Positions 36,093 to 47,529 of a stretch of DNA of 64,000 nucleotides are shown piece by piece. The DNA comes from Anadara kagoshimensis (Eukaryota > Mollusca > Bivalvia > Arcoida > Arcidae), in assembly GCA_021292105.1 (NCBI GenBank), contig CM037869.1, positions 11,242,471 to 11,306,470 on the forward strand, in the 5' to 3' direction. Position 1 is the stretch's first letter, and each line of letters begins with the position of its first letter. A program made the position numbers and the translations under genes. The notes under the pieces are model-generated. The model had not been told where the DNA came from and did not search any database. It saw only the letters and a program-made list of their open reading frames with translations.

Positions 36093-36188
36093 AGACTATT
36101 CTTTTCATAACCACTGATGTTTATTTTTCTGTAATATTTTCAGCATGTTTCTCTCTGATGGATTTCTTACTCTGCTATGGCTGTGACA
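36093..36188 (-). pseudogene. Dead copy of the phosphatase exon at 47,898-48,023
   Basis: The plus-strand text GACTATTCTTTTCATAACCA and TTATTTTTCTGTAATATTTTCAG matches the 47.9-kb exon (GACTGTTCTCATCATAACCA, TTATTTTTCTGCAATACTTTCAG). Matching in the exon continues to TCTGCTATGGCTGTGACA against TCGGCTATAGCTGCACTGTCA. It has an extra T, missing bases, stop codons on the minus strand and no acceptor, so it cannot be used as an exon. It lies between the live exons, the same position as the second of the alternative exons known in vertebrate ACP1. Confidence 0.65.
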
Positions 36189-36207
36189 TAAACTCTCTTA
36201 CTGGTTC

Positions 36208-36335
36208 CACCACTATGGTATCTACGTTGGTGTAGTGGTCTCTCAGTTTGTGAGACTTCATGGTCTGACCAAAACTGATTGAAAAGAGGTAGTGACTGTT
36301 CTTTTGTCACACATTCAGCAATGAGTCATGGTGTC
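36208..36335 (+). mobile_element. SINE 5' fragment, degraded
   Basis: CCACTATGGTATCTACGTTG, GGTCTGACCAAAACTGATTG and GGTAGTGACTGTTC follow the SINE head and early body. The rest is missing. Confidence 0.6.
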
Positions 36336-36848
36336 CTTCCAAGTTTGGACTCCAAATTTAAGGACTTTTTAGGGTCTTCTTGGGGTCTTATTTGCAAATT
36401 TAAGACCTAATCAGAGGGACAATCTTAGCAAAAAAATGTTGGTGCTAAGGCAATTAAATCAATAAAACAATCATTTACATGTCCATAGTAAAAAGTTGGG
36501 TGTTCGGTTGGGCCAGGTGCCTTTTAAATTGCCCATTTCAATGTAACTTATCAATTAATTATTTATTTATTTTTTTGTAATTCATGTTTTTATTGTCCCA
36601 GACATTAAATAGGGATGGTCAAGTGCCAGGGTTGTGGCCACTGGGTTCACTTGCCGGGTAACAAAAGGACAAGTTTACAAATACAACACATCTATATATA
36701 TATATATATATATACCACACCATCAAGCACCTAAGTAAATGACAAATATATATTTTTGTTTCAAATATTTCCAACATTTTATCTTTTATATTTCCTTTGG
36801 TATTGTACTTGTATATTCTTTTCAGTTTTGTATGGGTTTTTGTTTATA

Positions 36849-36896
<48 letters not shown>

Positions 36897-37085
36897 AACC
36901 CCTATGAGATTCAGATACAAACAGTATATATAATTCAGGTACAAACAGTATATATTATACATTTTCATGATAAAAGTATAGTTCTAAGCATCAGGAAACA
37001 TTTTATACACTATAAATGTTGGTGATTTATTTCTACTACCCCTTCTGCAGTACTAACACCACAGTCACATCAGATGAAGAAAGTA
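36336..37085. other. Non-coding, with TA and TG microsatellites
   Basis: 36,340-36,420 (AAATTTAAGGACTTTTTAGG) is related to 47,210-47,320. (TA)n is at ~36,692-36,714 and (TG)n at 36,854-36,895. Cys-Val reading frames over the TG run are artefacts. The part adjoining 37,085 may be the 3' UTR of the LINE. Confidence 0.6.
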
Positions 37086-37087
37086 TA

Positions 37088-37688
37088 TCATTCGTCAAAG
37101 ATATTGATCCATGGGTCCCAAAATTCCAGAAATTTGGCATAAAGATTATTTTTTATTGCAATGATTTTTTCTATATTAATCTGATATTTAAGACTCATTT
37201 TCCATGTACTTAAATTTGGCAGTTTTTTATCAATTCTACACTTATATATGTAAAGTCTGGTAGTTAAAAATAGAAAATTTTGAGGTTTATATTTCTGTTT
37301 TTGGTCTATAAGTCCAAAGATAGCACTTTCCCTATAGATATTGATGTAGCGATTTATTTTTTTATATATAAAATCCTCTACTTCCATCCAAAAGTTATTA
37401 ACTATCTCACAATACCAAAACAGATGTTCTATTTTTTCAGCTGTATTGTTACAGAATGTACAGAGATTATTATCCCTTAGTTTAATTTTGAATAAAAAAT
37501 CATTTGTAGAAATTATTCGTTGGTTTATCCTGTATTGAAACCATTGTAATTTGGTATTTTTACAAGTTTTAAAGGGAATATTATATAGTGATTTCCAGTC
37601 AATATCAAGGTCTAGAATGGATTTCCATTTTTCTTGACTTTTGACAATTGTGTTGTTATTATTAAATACATTGTAAAAGTCCTTACTT
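37088..37688 (-). pseudogene. L1-like LINE ORF2, C-terminal part (after the insertion)
   Basis: Read on the minus strand from 37,688 this continues the LINE polyprotein. It includes a C-terminal zinc-knuckle pattern C-x2-C-x7-H-x4-C (CTFCNN..EHLFWYC), typical of L1-type ORF2 tails, and ends KFLEFWDPWINIFDE then TGA. It is separated from the rest of ORF2 by the 1.9-kb element at 37,689-39,567. The frames on the two sides of the insertion agree once one copy of the 6-bp target duplication is discounted. Confidence 0.8.
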
Positions 37689-39567
37689 CCTTTTTAGCTC
37701 ACCTGGCCTAAAAGGCCATGTGAGCTTTTGCCATCACTTTGCGTCCGCCGTCGTCGTTGTCGTCCGTCGTCCGTCGTCCGTCCGTCGTTAAAGATCAACT
37801 CCTCAGAAACCACTGGGCCATTTGCAACCAAACTTTGTCACAACAGTCCTTGGGTGGTCTACTTTAAAAATTGTGTCCGACATGTCCGCACCTAATCCAA
37901 GATGGCCGCCAGCGGGTAACATAGATTAACATTGGACCCTATGGGAAAATATGTTCAAAGATATTTTTCTCTGAAACTACTGAGCCAATTGGAACCAAAC
38001 TTGGTCACAGTAGTCCTTAGATGGTACCTTCTGAAAACAGTGTTTTTTAAGTCTGCACCTAATCCAAGATGGCGGCCAGCGAGGAACATAGGTTAACATT
38101 GGACCCTATGGGGACAAATCAAAGATCTTTTTCTCTAAAACCCTTTAGCCAATGGGAACCAAACTTGGCCACAATAGTTTTTGGATGGCCCCCTATAACA
38201 TTGCGGTTTTTGAGGGCCACACCAAATCCAAGATGGCCGCCAGCGGAGAACATATTTTAACATTGGACCTTATGGGAAAATACGTTCAAAGATATTTTGC
38301 TCTGAAACTACTGAGCCAATTGGAACCAAATTTGGTCACAGTAGTCCTTAGATGGTACCTTCTGAAAACAGTGTTTTTTTAATTCTGCACCTAATCCAAG
38401 ATGGCCGCCAGGGGGGAACATAAGTTAACATTGGACCCTATGGGAACAATATCAAAGATCTTTTTCTGTAAAACCCTTTAGCCAATGGGAACCAAACCTG
38501 GCCACAATAGTCTTTGAATTGCCCCCTACAACATTGGGGTTTTTGAGGGCCCCACCAAATCCAAGATGGCCGCCAGTGGAGAACATATTGTAACATTGGA
38601 CCTTATGGAAAAATATGTTCAAAGATATTTTTTCTAAAACCACTGAGCCAATTAGAACCAAACTTGGTCATAGTAGTCCTTAGATGGTACCTTCTGAAAC
38701 CTGTGTTTTTTTAAGTCTGCACCTGATCCAAGATGGCCGCCAACGGGGAACATAGGTTAACATTGGACCCTATGGGAACAATATCAAAGATCTTTTTCTC
38801 TAAAACCCCTAAGCCAATGGGAACCAAACTTGGCCACAATAGTCTTTGGGTGGCCCCCTACAACATTGGTGTTTTTGAGGGCCACACAAAATCCAAGATG
38901 GCCATCAGTGGAAAACATATTTTAACATTGGACCTTATGGGAAAGTAAGTTCATACATATTTTTCTCTGAAACTACTGAGTCAATTGGAACCAAACTCGG
39001 CCACAATAGTCATTTGGGTCTTTACATTTGGTATTTTAAAATAACATCTGCATTTAAAAATCAACTCCACTTGGCCAATTGCAATGATATTTGGTATGTG
39101 TCTTAGTCTTGGAGAGTACATGTCAGTCTGCCATATGACTTTTGTCTTTGACCTAAACTTAACCCTCCAGTGACTATGTTGAACTTTTTGGATTAGGTCA
39201 GTTTCTCTAAATCTCGAATACTACAATGGTAGGTCAATGATATTTGGTATATAGCTTGATCTTGGATAGTACATCAGTCAGACTGCCTTATGGCTTTTGT
39301 CCTTGACCATAATTTCATGGTCCATTGACCAGTTTTTGGATAAGGAAAATTTCTCAGGTATTATACATGAAAAGTCGATGATACTTGGATGTATTGTCTC
39401 AAAATTTTGAAATATGGTTTAGTTTTGAAAGGAAATAATATTGAAATTTTGTGATAGAAATAAATATTGTGTAATAAATTTCAAGCATTTATTTAGACAA
39501 TCTGTTGATTTTCATTCTGCAACAACTCTACCTAGGTGAGCTATACAGGCTCCTGGGAGCCTCTAGT
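37689..39567 (+). mobile_element. 1.9-kb hairpin-ended element with internal ~167-bp repeats, inserted in LINE
   Basis: It is flanked by TTACTT (37,683-37,688 and 39,568-39,573). The left end is AGCTCACCTGGCC-TAAAA-GGCCATGTGAGC, an 11/12-bp hairpin. The right end is AGGTGAGCTATACAGGCTCC then GGGAGCCTCTAG, another hairpin. Seven ~165-170-bp repeats centre on AATCCAAGATGGCCGCCAGC (37,899 to 38,892) and alternate between two subtypes, giving a ~333-bp dimer. A GTCCGTCGTCCGTC run follows the left end. No protein is convincing. The same terminal design occurs inverted at 60,966-61,932 and as a fragment at ~59,845-59,880. The superfamily is not assigned. Confidence 0.82.
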
Positions 39568-39569
39568 TT

Positions 39570-41959
39570 ACTTTTAAAAACTATTCTGAAAAAATATGGC
39601 ATATCAATTTGTAATAAATTAACTGGTTGGTTTTGTATATTTAAACTTTTAATATATGATTCAATGGTGGACTTTATACCATTATATTCAACAAAGTTTG
39701 ACCTGACAGCAGCATATCTTCTATTAAATTCTCTATATGAAATTATATTTCCATCTTCATTAAGTAAATCTTTTATGAAATATATGCCACAGTCAGACCA
39801 AGACTTGTAGAATACTGGACTTTATTTATACAGATATCTTTATTGTACCAGATACTTACATCTTTCACATCATTTATATTTTCAGGTTTTTGTCTCATAG
39901 ACAAGAAATTCCAGGCATCAAAAACATTATTCCAAAAACAATTATTAGGATTATTTTGTTTTATTTTATTAAAATAATCATTTCCATACTTTAAGAAATT
40001 ATCAATTTTAGAATATGAAATCTCAAATAATTTTCTGTATTTGGATTCAATTTGAAGTAGTCTTCTAATCCATGTTATTTTGAGTGATGCTATAAAATGT
40101 TTGATGTCTATCATTTTTAAGCCTCCTTTTTCATAGCTCTGTGACATTAACTCTCTTTTTATGCGATCATTTTTATGTTGCCAAATAAAGTTAAAAAACA
40201 TTTTGTTCAGTTTTGTTATTATTTCCAGTGGTGGATTTGGAATAGCAATAAATAAATGGTTTAGTTTGGAAATTATCAGTGTTTTCAAAATGGTTATTCT
40301 ACCTAAAGGAGTTAAAATTCTTTTTGACCACTGTTTTAAGCTTTTTTCTATTTCTTGTATTTTATTATCATAATTTATTTTTCATTCTGTCCAAATCAAC
40401 AGAAAAATTTATTCCAAGCAATGTAAATGGACCTTGGTTCCAATCTAATTTAAAACGATGATTAAAGGTTTCGCCATTATATTTATTACATCCAATCCAC
40501 ACTGCTCTAGTTTTATTATTATTAATTTTTAGACCGGAGAGCAAGGCAAAGTCATCTAAAACATGTAAAGTTTCTTGTAATGATGACTCTGCTCCATCCA
40601 GTATGACAGTAGTGTCGTCCGCAAAAAGTGACAGTTTAAATTCTTCATCACCAATTTAAATACCTTTGATATTTTTATTATTTTTCAGAAGAACAGACAG
40701 AATCTCAGCACACATTAAGAATATGTAAGGTGAAATAGGGTCCCCTTGACGACAACCTCTTGTTATACTAAAAAATTCAGAAACAATTCCATTTTGTAGG
40801 ACTGCTGACTTAATATCTTGTCGAAATATTTTAATCCATTTTATAAAAGATTCACCAAAATTGAAAAAATCAAGCACTTTATCAATATAATCCCAGGACA
40901 CTGAATCAAATGCCTTTTCAAAATCAATCATTAAAAGTAGTCCTGGTATATTTTTTTCCTCTGTATATTGCATTAAGTCATAAATTAGTCTAGTGTTTTC
41001 ACCTATATATCTACCGCTGATAAATCCTGTCTGATCTTCTGAAATAATAAACGGTAATACCTTTTTCAATCTTTCAGCTATGCAGCCAGATGCTATTTTT
41101 ATACAACATTCAACAATGATATTGGTCGCCAGTTTTTTAGAAACTGCTTTGGTTTGTCCCCTTTCGGTAAACAAGTTATAATACCCTGACGTTGTGTAAT
41201 TGACAATTTTCCGGTATGAAATCCTTCATTTAGCGAACGTCTTAAAAAGCTTACTAAGTCGTTATAAAAAAATTAAAAAAATTCAGATGTAAAACCATCT
41301 GATCCAGGACTTTTCAAATTTTTCATTTTTCGTAAAAAAGTATGAATTTCTGTGTTTGTTAATTCTCCCTCCAAACTCTGCTTTTGTTCTTCAGTTAAAA
41401 TACTTATGTGTTTAATATCTTTAAGTTTACTCTTGAGATCCATATCATACTCCTCATTATCTCTGTTATAAAGATTGAAGTAATATTGTTTAGTTTCTGC
41501 TAGGATTTCCTTTTGATCAGTAATTATAGAGTTATCATCTTTTACAACTTTTGGGATTATTTTACTAACAAAATTTCTGGATTCTAAACTACAAAAATAC
41601 TTTGTTGGTTTTTCACCTTCCTCTACCCACCTTGCTTTAGACCTTAACAGAGACCCTTTCATTTTTTCTTTTCTTAATTCCTCTAAATCTTTCTTTTTAT
41701 TATTAATTTCATTAATGTTAGAAAAACAGTTACTTTCTAGTCTAGTAATTTCATCAATTATCTGTTTCTCTTTTTGAATGGACATTTTTTTACGGTAAGA
41801 GGAGTATGATATGGTTTTTCCCCTAATTTCAAGCAAAGCAGTTTCTAAAAATTGTTGATCTGTAATGGTAAATTGAATATCATCATTGCTTATTTCATTA
41901 ATTTTTTCTATGTTATAAACAGGCACTACATATTGTATTTTTACATCTTTAAAATACAC
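39570..41959 (-). pseudogene. L1-like LINE ORF2, reverse transcriptase region, broken
   Basis: On the minus strand, from the high end: a linker ending KSPGSDGF (RT block 0/1), then GFISGRYIGENTRL, LLLMIDFEKAFDSV (catalytic Asp), GCRQGDPISPY, and FADD (codons at 40,614-40,625), the RT active site. A C-terminal segment with IWQHKNDRIKRELMS and YEKGGLKMIDI, the usual L1/Tx1 tail, follows. Damage: frame breaks near 41,270-41,175 between linker and fingers, an in-frame TAA just before FADD (~40,656), and a break near 40,385. No RNase H is seen, as expected for L1-type LINEs. It should copy RNA into DNA at nicked targets but is dead. Confidence 0.88.
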
Positions 41960-42761
41960 TTTTTCACTATATCAATATAGTTTTTATCTGTTAGTAGGGA
42001 ATTGTTGAACTTCCAGAGGCCTCTACCTTTAACAAATTCATTTAGTTTTAATGATAAACAAACAGAAGAATGGTCAGACCTATAACTAGGATTGATTTTG
42101 ACATCTACAACCTTGGACAAAAAATTTTCTGACACAAGGAAAAAATCAAGTCTACTTTGTTTTAATGGGTGTTTTTTTCGCCAAGTATATTTTCTATCTT
42201 CTGGATATAGTTCTCTAAAAGGGTCTATGAGATTAAATTCATCTTTCATATTTATTACAACATCTCTTGCTTTTGGATTATTGTAATGGAGGTAACCAAA
42301 GGTATCCAGTTCTTGATTCTGAACTAAATTACACCATTTATGATGCAATATTCATTTTCAAAATCTTGGAGAATTTTTGCTATATTTGAAAAAAATTGTG
42401 GGTTATCCTCATTTGGAGCATATATATTTATCAATGTTACTCTCATCTTTTCAATAGTCAGGTCAACTGCTATATAATTCCCATTATTATCTTTTTTAAT
42501 TTGGTGTATATTATACTCAAAATTATTATTAAACAAAATGCCTACCCCTCTTGAGTTTGATGTAACTGAATTTAAAATAATTTCTCCACCCCATTCTGAT
42601 CTTATTACCCAATGTAAATTGTCTACCAAATGAGTTTCTTGTAAACAGTATATGTTATATGATTTTGACCTTAGGAAGTTCAACACATCCCTACGTTTTT
42701 CATAATCCTTTAGACCTCTACAGTTGGAGGTAAGTATTGTGATACTATTATGTGCTTCCAT
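41941..42761 (-). pseudogene. L1-like LINE ORF2, apurinic-type endonuclease domain, one frame break
   Basis: It begins at an ATG at 42,759-42,761 (MEAHNSITILTSNCRGL). Endonuclease motifs appear in order: TSNCRG (metal-binding Asn), CLQETH (catalytic Glu), INIYAPNE, then SRLDFFLVSENF and SDHSSV (catalytic His). The GDFN-type motif is destroyed where the frame shifts near 42,335-42,345 (YCIINGVI against MHHKWCNLVQ). It is followed without a gap by the RT region. The upstream neighbour on the same strand is the ORF1-like gene at 45.75-46.9 kb. Confidence 0.88.
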
Positions 42762-42764
42762 GAT

Positions 42765-43174
42765 TGGATTTTATCAATAACTTTTATTATTTGTCTATAA
42801 CACAAACAAGGCATTCTGGTGAAGTAATACAAACTTCACTTCTTAAGATATTAAACATTTTTTACTAGTTACAAAAATCATGAGGAAAGTCAATGGGGTT
42901 GACAAAGTGTATGATATGTGTTTGTGTAAAGGTGATTGTAATGTATAAAAAAGTAATAAATTCATTTGTACTTTCATGTGATTTTGTATATTATCAAAGC
43001 AAGCAGATGCCACTGAATGATGTGGCAAGGCAAAGTTAGATAGAATTTAATAATTAAGAAAAAAAAGCTAAAAATAGCATGGGAATTTTCTACTTCTGTT
43101 CAATTAATAACCAAAATTTAAGACAGTACCATAAAAAAAGAACTGTGACATAGCTGACAGTCTGTACTAAGCTA
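42765..43174. other. Non-coding between LINE ORFs
   Basis: AT-rich with no recognisable motif. Presumably inter-ORF LINE sequence or an older insertion. Confidence 0.4.
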
Positions 43175-43388
43175 CAGTACAGACCTCTCGAAAGTTTAAC
43201 ACTGAGGTAACGAATAGGTGTCAAAATCTCGGCTACCGAGTGACGGAGATAGAGATTGCTAGTGACTAAAAGGCTGTCGAGAGATATGGTGGCTGCAGTA
43301 GATATAACTTACTACAGAGTCTGAGATGAGCTGCTGATTCGGCACTAATCCGCCAGCCCAGTGTTAAACTTTTGGCAGGTCTGTACTG
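43175..43388. mobile_element. 214-bp MITE with ~33-bp terminal inverted repeats, TA duplication
   Basis: CAGTACAGACCTCTCGAAAG at the left and its near complement CTTTTGGCAGGTCTGTACTG at the right continue into GTTTAACACTG / CAGTGTTAAAC. TA flanks both sides (43,173-43,174; 43,389-43,390). It has no ORF. It fits a Tc1/mariner-pogo type MITE distinct from the CAGTCGAACC family. Confidence 0.88.
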
Positions 43389-43472
43389 TACTGATTATTT
43401 CTTGCTTAAAAAAAAAACAAAAACAGCACTGGGCTGGAAAGAATAATAAAAATTTAACCTAAATACACATGT

Positions 43473-43750
43473 ATGTACATCCCTACACCTGTCATACATA
43501 CAAAATTATTAACACAGGGATATATAAATATACATTCATGTATATACCCTGAAGTATACCTCCATAAAAACCTTAGAATATATACATACACATTCTCCTC
43601 CCCCCCCCCCCCCCCAAAAAAAATGCCCACATGTATATCAGTATACACATATACATATATATATATATATATGCATGCAAGTACAAATGTAGACAAATAT
43701 ATAATTTTGCAGAATAATATAAAGTATATATACATTATATACACAGGTTA
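43473..43750. repeat. TA/CA-rich low-complexity with poly-C run
   Basis: Alternating purine-pyrimidine ATACAT stretches, a ~12-base C run (43,603-43,614) followed by A7, and (TA)n at 43,655-43,672. Reading frames here are artefacts. Confidence 0.85.
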
Positions 43751-43777
43751 AGCAACATGTGTGTAAATACAGATATA

Positions 43778-45159
43778 CAGTCGAACCCGGTTAATCGCAT
43801 AGGCTCCGTGATTCAAAATTCTATGCGATTAACCGATATATGCGATTAACCGATAAGCAAGGATAACCGATGTCGGACTCGAGACGCATGCTTTTGGGGG
43901 GGGGGGGGTGTCCGCATCTACAGTTGTCATCAAGTACATCGTACTTGTATATAAATTCAGAATAAGTAACATGTCCACACTTCTTGTGTTAAACAAAAAG
44001 AAAGACGATAATCCCGAGAATAAAATAATTTAAAAAGTGTTTGTTGTTGTCGTTTTTTTTAGCCGCGAGTTGAATAGAATACAATATAAAAACTTGATAA
44101 CTTCCGTTTTGAGAGTAGTACTAAGAAGTGTAACATGTGCTCGATAATGTGTCATGAAACGGCATTTACATCAAGTTATTAAAACAATATTTTTTTTAAA
44201 TAATTTTATTAAGTTGTAATAATTTTTAAGTTGTAAAATAAGAAACTTAGGAAAAATTGCATGAAAATAAATTCCGTTTATTGGTGAAGTAACTTAACTG
44301 AACTTTTTGTAAGTTCCTTCTTTTTTCGGATCACCATCAAAGATCGTGATTAACAACATTAGAACTTTTTCTAATTATAAAAGCAGTTTTATTCCAATCG
44401 TTGTTATTTTAATAATCAAAGTGTTGTCTCCTGTGATCATAGAATAATCCCGATGTTTACTTTACTATCATTGGTTTCAGTTTCTTAACCCTACCACTGT
44501 GTTTTTTTAACAATTAAAATTATAACTGACATATGTCACTGAAGTTACTGCTGTTTGTATCAGAATATTTACACAACAAAAACTTCAAACAGCTCTAAAT
44601 GGCTAATTGGAATGACCCGTTGTAAATAAGTTAAACACCTGAGTTCTGATAGGTTTTGTGTCATCGGTGATACACATTTTAGTAAGTTTCCGATAAGGGA
44701 GACAAACCAATAAAATATTCAAAATGGCGGCTGTTTTACTGGAGTACCGCGATATGTTCAGAAAGAAGGAAAAAATACAAAACACAAACAAGTAAACACA
44801 ATTTATACAACATATTTTATTCATTAAATAAAAATGTTCTTGTACGTCTGTTTAATATACATATTTGATACTTTCCCTCGATAACGGTGACGATCTTGGG
44901 TTTGTCACAAAACCTGGAAATGAAATGAAGTGCACATCGTATTTTGAAGAAAAATTATGAATTTTCTTTAAAAATCCTAGGGTTTTGGGATCGGGTCGGG
45001 AAAATTTCTATGCGATTAACCGGAGTTGGGCATTTTTGGCTATGCAATTATGCGGGTAATTTTTAATAGAATAAATAAGAAATGGTTTTGGATTTCAAAA
45101 TCCTATGCGATTAACCGATTTATGCGATTATCCGATATGCAATTAAGTGGTTTCGACTG
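43778..45159. mobile_element. 1.38-kb Tigger/pogo-like non-autonomous DNA transposon
   Basis: It starts CAGTCGAACCCGGTTAATCG and ends AATTAAGTGGTTTCGACTG, with TA on both sides (43,776-43,777; 45,160-45,161). TGCGATTAACCGAT is repeated two or three times inside each end (43,832-43,860; 45,009-45,140), as expected for transposase-binding sites. CAGT termini and TA duplications are characteristic of pogo/Tigger elements, whose transposases are CENP-B related. The interior (a G-run at ~43,896 and otherwise AT-rich) shows no transposase, so it depends on a helper. It sits between LINE ORF1 and ORF2. Confidence 0.88.
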
Positions 45160-45169
45160 TATTTACACA

Positions 45170-45590
45170 AAAGTATATACATGTATACCACCATACCAAA
45201 AGACATAAGCATACAAAGGTATGAATGCGTGCATATATACATGTGTACATGCACACATATATACACTGCACAATACACACATATATACGCATACATATAT
45301 ATAAACACACACCACGACCTCGTGTGGCTGGTCGGCATAAGTTCTGATTTCAAATGTAGCATGTTTTAATTAGGAGTGGAGTTGTCCTGTTAAGACATGT
45401 GAAGTCATATTGTCTATACATTATGATATAAATAGATTCCGCGGGGGTAATCTTACCATTAGTTATCAAAGAAAAAATAAAACATTACAAGGGCTAACCG
45501 GTCTATAACGTGCTGTCGGAAGTCACTCCACGATGTTAATAAATTACTAGGAAAACGAAATGTACGAAATCCGGATTTCAAGAGTACCCC

Positions 45591-45672
<82 letters not shown>

Positions 45673-45752
45673 ATTATGATTTTAGGATGTATACAGTTAC
45701 AATAAACATTATGTCATTATGTTAAGGATCATATTACAAGTATAGATCATAA
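45170..45752. other. Low-complexity DNA, with (TA)n-(GA)n at 45,599-45,673
   Basis: ACATATATAC/CACACAT alternating sequence runs to ~45,315. 45,316-45,598 shows nothing recognisable. Then come (TA)~17 and a GA run with one interruption. Confidence 0.8.
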
Positions 45753-46916
45753 TCAAAGTGAACCAGCTGCTTCAAGCAGTACATCTTCCATAATTTTAAA
45801 TCTTTTTGGCCCTAGATGTGTGCCACTAAACCACCTAACTACAACGAAAGTACAATTAGTAAGTCCTTGATCCTGCATCACTTTAAGAAGTTTCCGTCCA
45901 GCTCCATATTCTCCATCATCACTGTAACCTTCGTGCACTTTACCGTCATTATCAATAGTTCTATATACAAGTATCCTGTGGTTCGCGCGTGCATGTACTG
46001 GATTAGATGAAATTTTCTTGTATAAGTTCCTAACTTGTGTAATTGACTTAGTAATACCCCCTTCAGCAACAAAATGATTTCCACTTTCCGAGATTTTTGA
46101 ACTAGATTTTGTGTTGATTTTGGAAAGCTTTTCTGATTCCTCGTCGTCTATGGTGAGAATATCCTCGGCTTTGGGGGTAAAGACCTTCTCCTTATAAACA
46201 TTACCGTTGGGGAATACAAGTTTGTTACCGACAACACGGGTGTTTGTGCCATTTTCTCTATATTGTTTATTTAGTTCATGAAGTTTTTCCTGTTTTCGTT
46301 AATTTGTGGTGGGGTCTGGGGTGTTACATAGAATGGTAGCTTTTCGTTGTTGTCAAGTTTCCGACGTTGTGCTCTTAATATCGTATCTTTTTGTTCAAGA
46401 TCCACTAATTTGCCTGTTATGAACGAGGTTTTCCTTTAGGGTTCATTTTAGGAGAATTTCTGTGAATTCTAACAAATTGAATATCAAACCGAGGTGTTCT
46501 CTGAACAGACGGTTAACCTTAGTTTTAAGGTCCTCATTTTCCTCCTCAGCAAGATTGTGGATAAGTATGTTATCGCGCATAGAGCGGCTCTTGAGCTCAG
46601 TTATCTCGCGTTCTTGCTCTGTACTTTTACGGTCTAATCGTATAACTACGGCTTTAAGCAGGTCAATATCTTTTTTAAGTTTTTTATTTTCAGTTTTCAA
46701 AGCCTCAACGTCTGAAAAAGTATCCTCAGTTTGCTGACTAACGTATGTGAGACGCGGTTCTAACCCGTCTTCGTCATAGATATCTGCTTTCAATTCATTA
46801 ACGTTTCGCTGAAGTTCACTTATTTCAGTTATTTTACTGTTCATAGTTTGTAAGGTAGCCTGTATTACAGGTAACTGACCTAATGCAGTTAATAACTCGG
46901 GTGGTAAAGACATCAT
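45753..46916 (-). pseudogene. LINE ORF1-like protein joined to an IMPACT/UPF0029-like domain, frameshifted
   Basis: Minus strand from an ATG at 46,914-46,916 (MMSLPPELLTALGQLP). About 100 residues of coiled coil (NELKADI..EALKTENKKLKKDIDLL) are followed by SRSMRDNILIHNLAEEENED, the start of the RNA-recognition domain of L1-type ORF1 proteins. Frame breaks lie near 46,455, 46,425 and 46,298. From ~46,295 one frame is open for ~180 codons to TGA at 45,753 and carries FVAEGGITKS, DDGEYGAGRKLLKV and VVVRWFSGTHLGPKRF. These are the signature blocks of the IMPACT N-terminal (UPF0029/YigZ) family. Its position directly upstream of the endonuclease ORF makes it the ORF1 of the same LINE, by inference. 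The role of the IMPACT-like part is unknown. Confidence 0.8.
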
Positions 46917-47344
46917 GAAAAGTACTCACTGACTCAAACAAAGGGGAAAAATAGAACTTTGTAACACAAATATAACACTTTCTTTCAAATTTTTTGAAAA
47001 TGTTTTTTCACAAATATGATCCAATCATTCTTATGAAATACTATACCAAAAACTGTCGCATAAAATTGTCTCTAACTGCCCAAATTTTGGTAATTTTGTA
47101 GAGCTAGTGTTTCATGCTCCTATCTCGATATCAATCCCATGATAAATTATTTATTTATATCAGTCTATTTGCAACCACTTAATATCGAAATACAGACACC
47201 CAACTGGCCAAATCCACGGGTTTTTAGGGCCTTCAGGATAAATTCAAGGGCTTTTTAGGGTCAGACTTGTTTTAAGGGTCTTTTTAGGGCAAACTCCAAA
47301 ATTTAAGGACTTTTTCTAGGCCTGTACGAACCCTGCCTTTAGAA
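46917..47344. other. Non-coding; possible LINE 5' UTR and a dispersed repeat
   Basis: 47,205-47,330 (TTTTTAGGGCCTTCAGGATAA, AAGGACTTTTTCTAGG) is related to 36,345-36,420. Otherwise nothing is recognisable. Confidence 0.45.
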
Positions 47345-47514
47345 AAGACCTTGAAAGCTGAGGTCACATTCCATGGTAGATTTGGCCTGCTAAAGAACCC
47401 TCCCTCACATTTCCGTAAAACGATAAAAATTTCGCCACTTCATCTATAGCTGGTGACATTTCAAAATAGAGAAATTTATTGACTGGGATGTAAAACACAA
47501 TTCAATCAAAATTT
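47345..47514 (+). mobile_element. SINE 3' part, diverged
   Basis: CCTGCTAAAGAACCCTCCCT, CTATAGCTGGTGACATTTC and GACTGGGATGTAAAACACA follow the SINE body and tail. Confidence 0.75.
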
Positions 47515-47529
47515 AAGGAGTTGTCAGAA

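Noticed and set aside
36739..37025. Cys-Val repeat protein
   Set aside because: Translation of a (TG)n microsatellite.
38069..38948. MAASxEHxLTLDPMG reading frames
   Set aside because: Shadows of the ~167-bp repeats in the inserted element. No homology and inconsistent frames between monomers.
37689..39567. Helitron
   Set aside because: The right hairpin followed by CTAG is suggestive, but a 6-bp flanking duplication fits better than the duplication-free A/T insertion of Helitrons, and the related 60.97-kb copy does not end CTRR.
43454..43751. Tyr/Ile-rich frames on both strands
   Set aside because: Low-complexity TA/CA sequence with a poly-C run.
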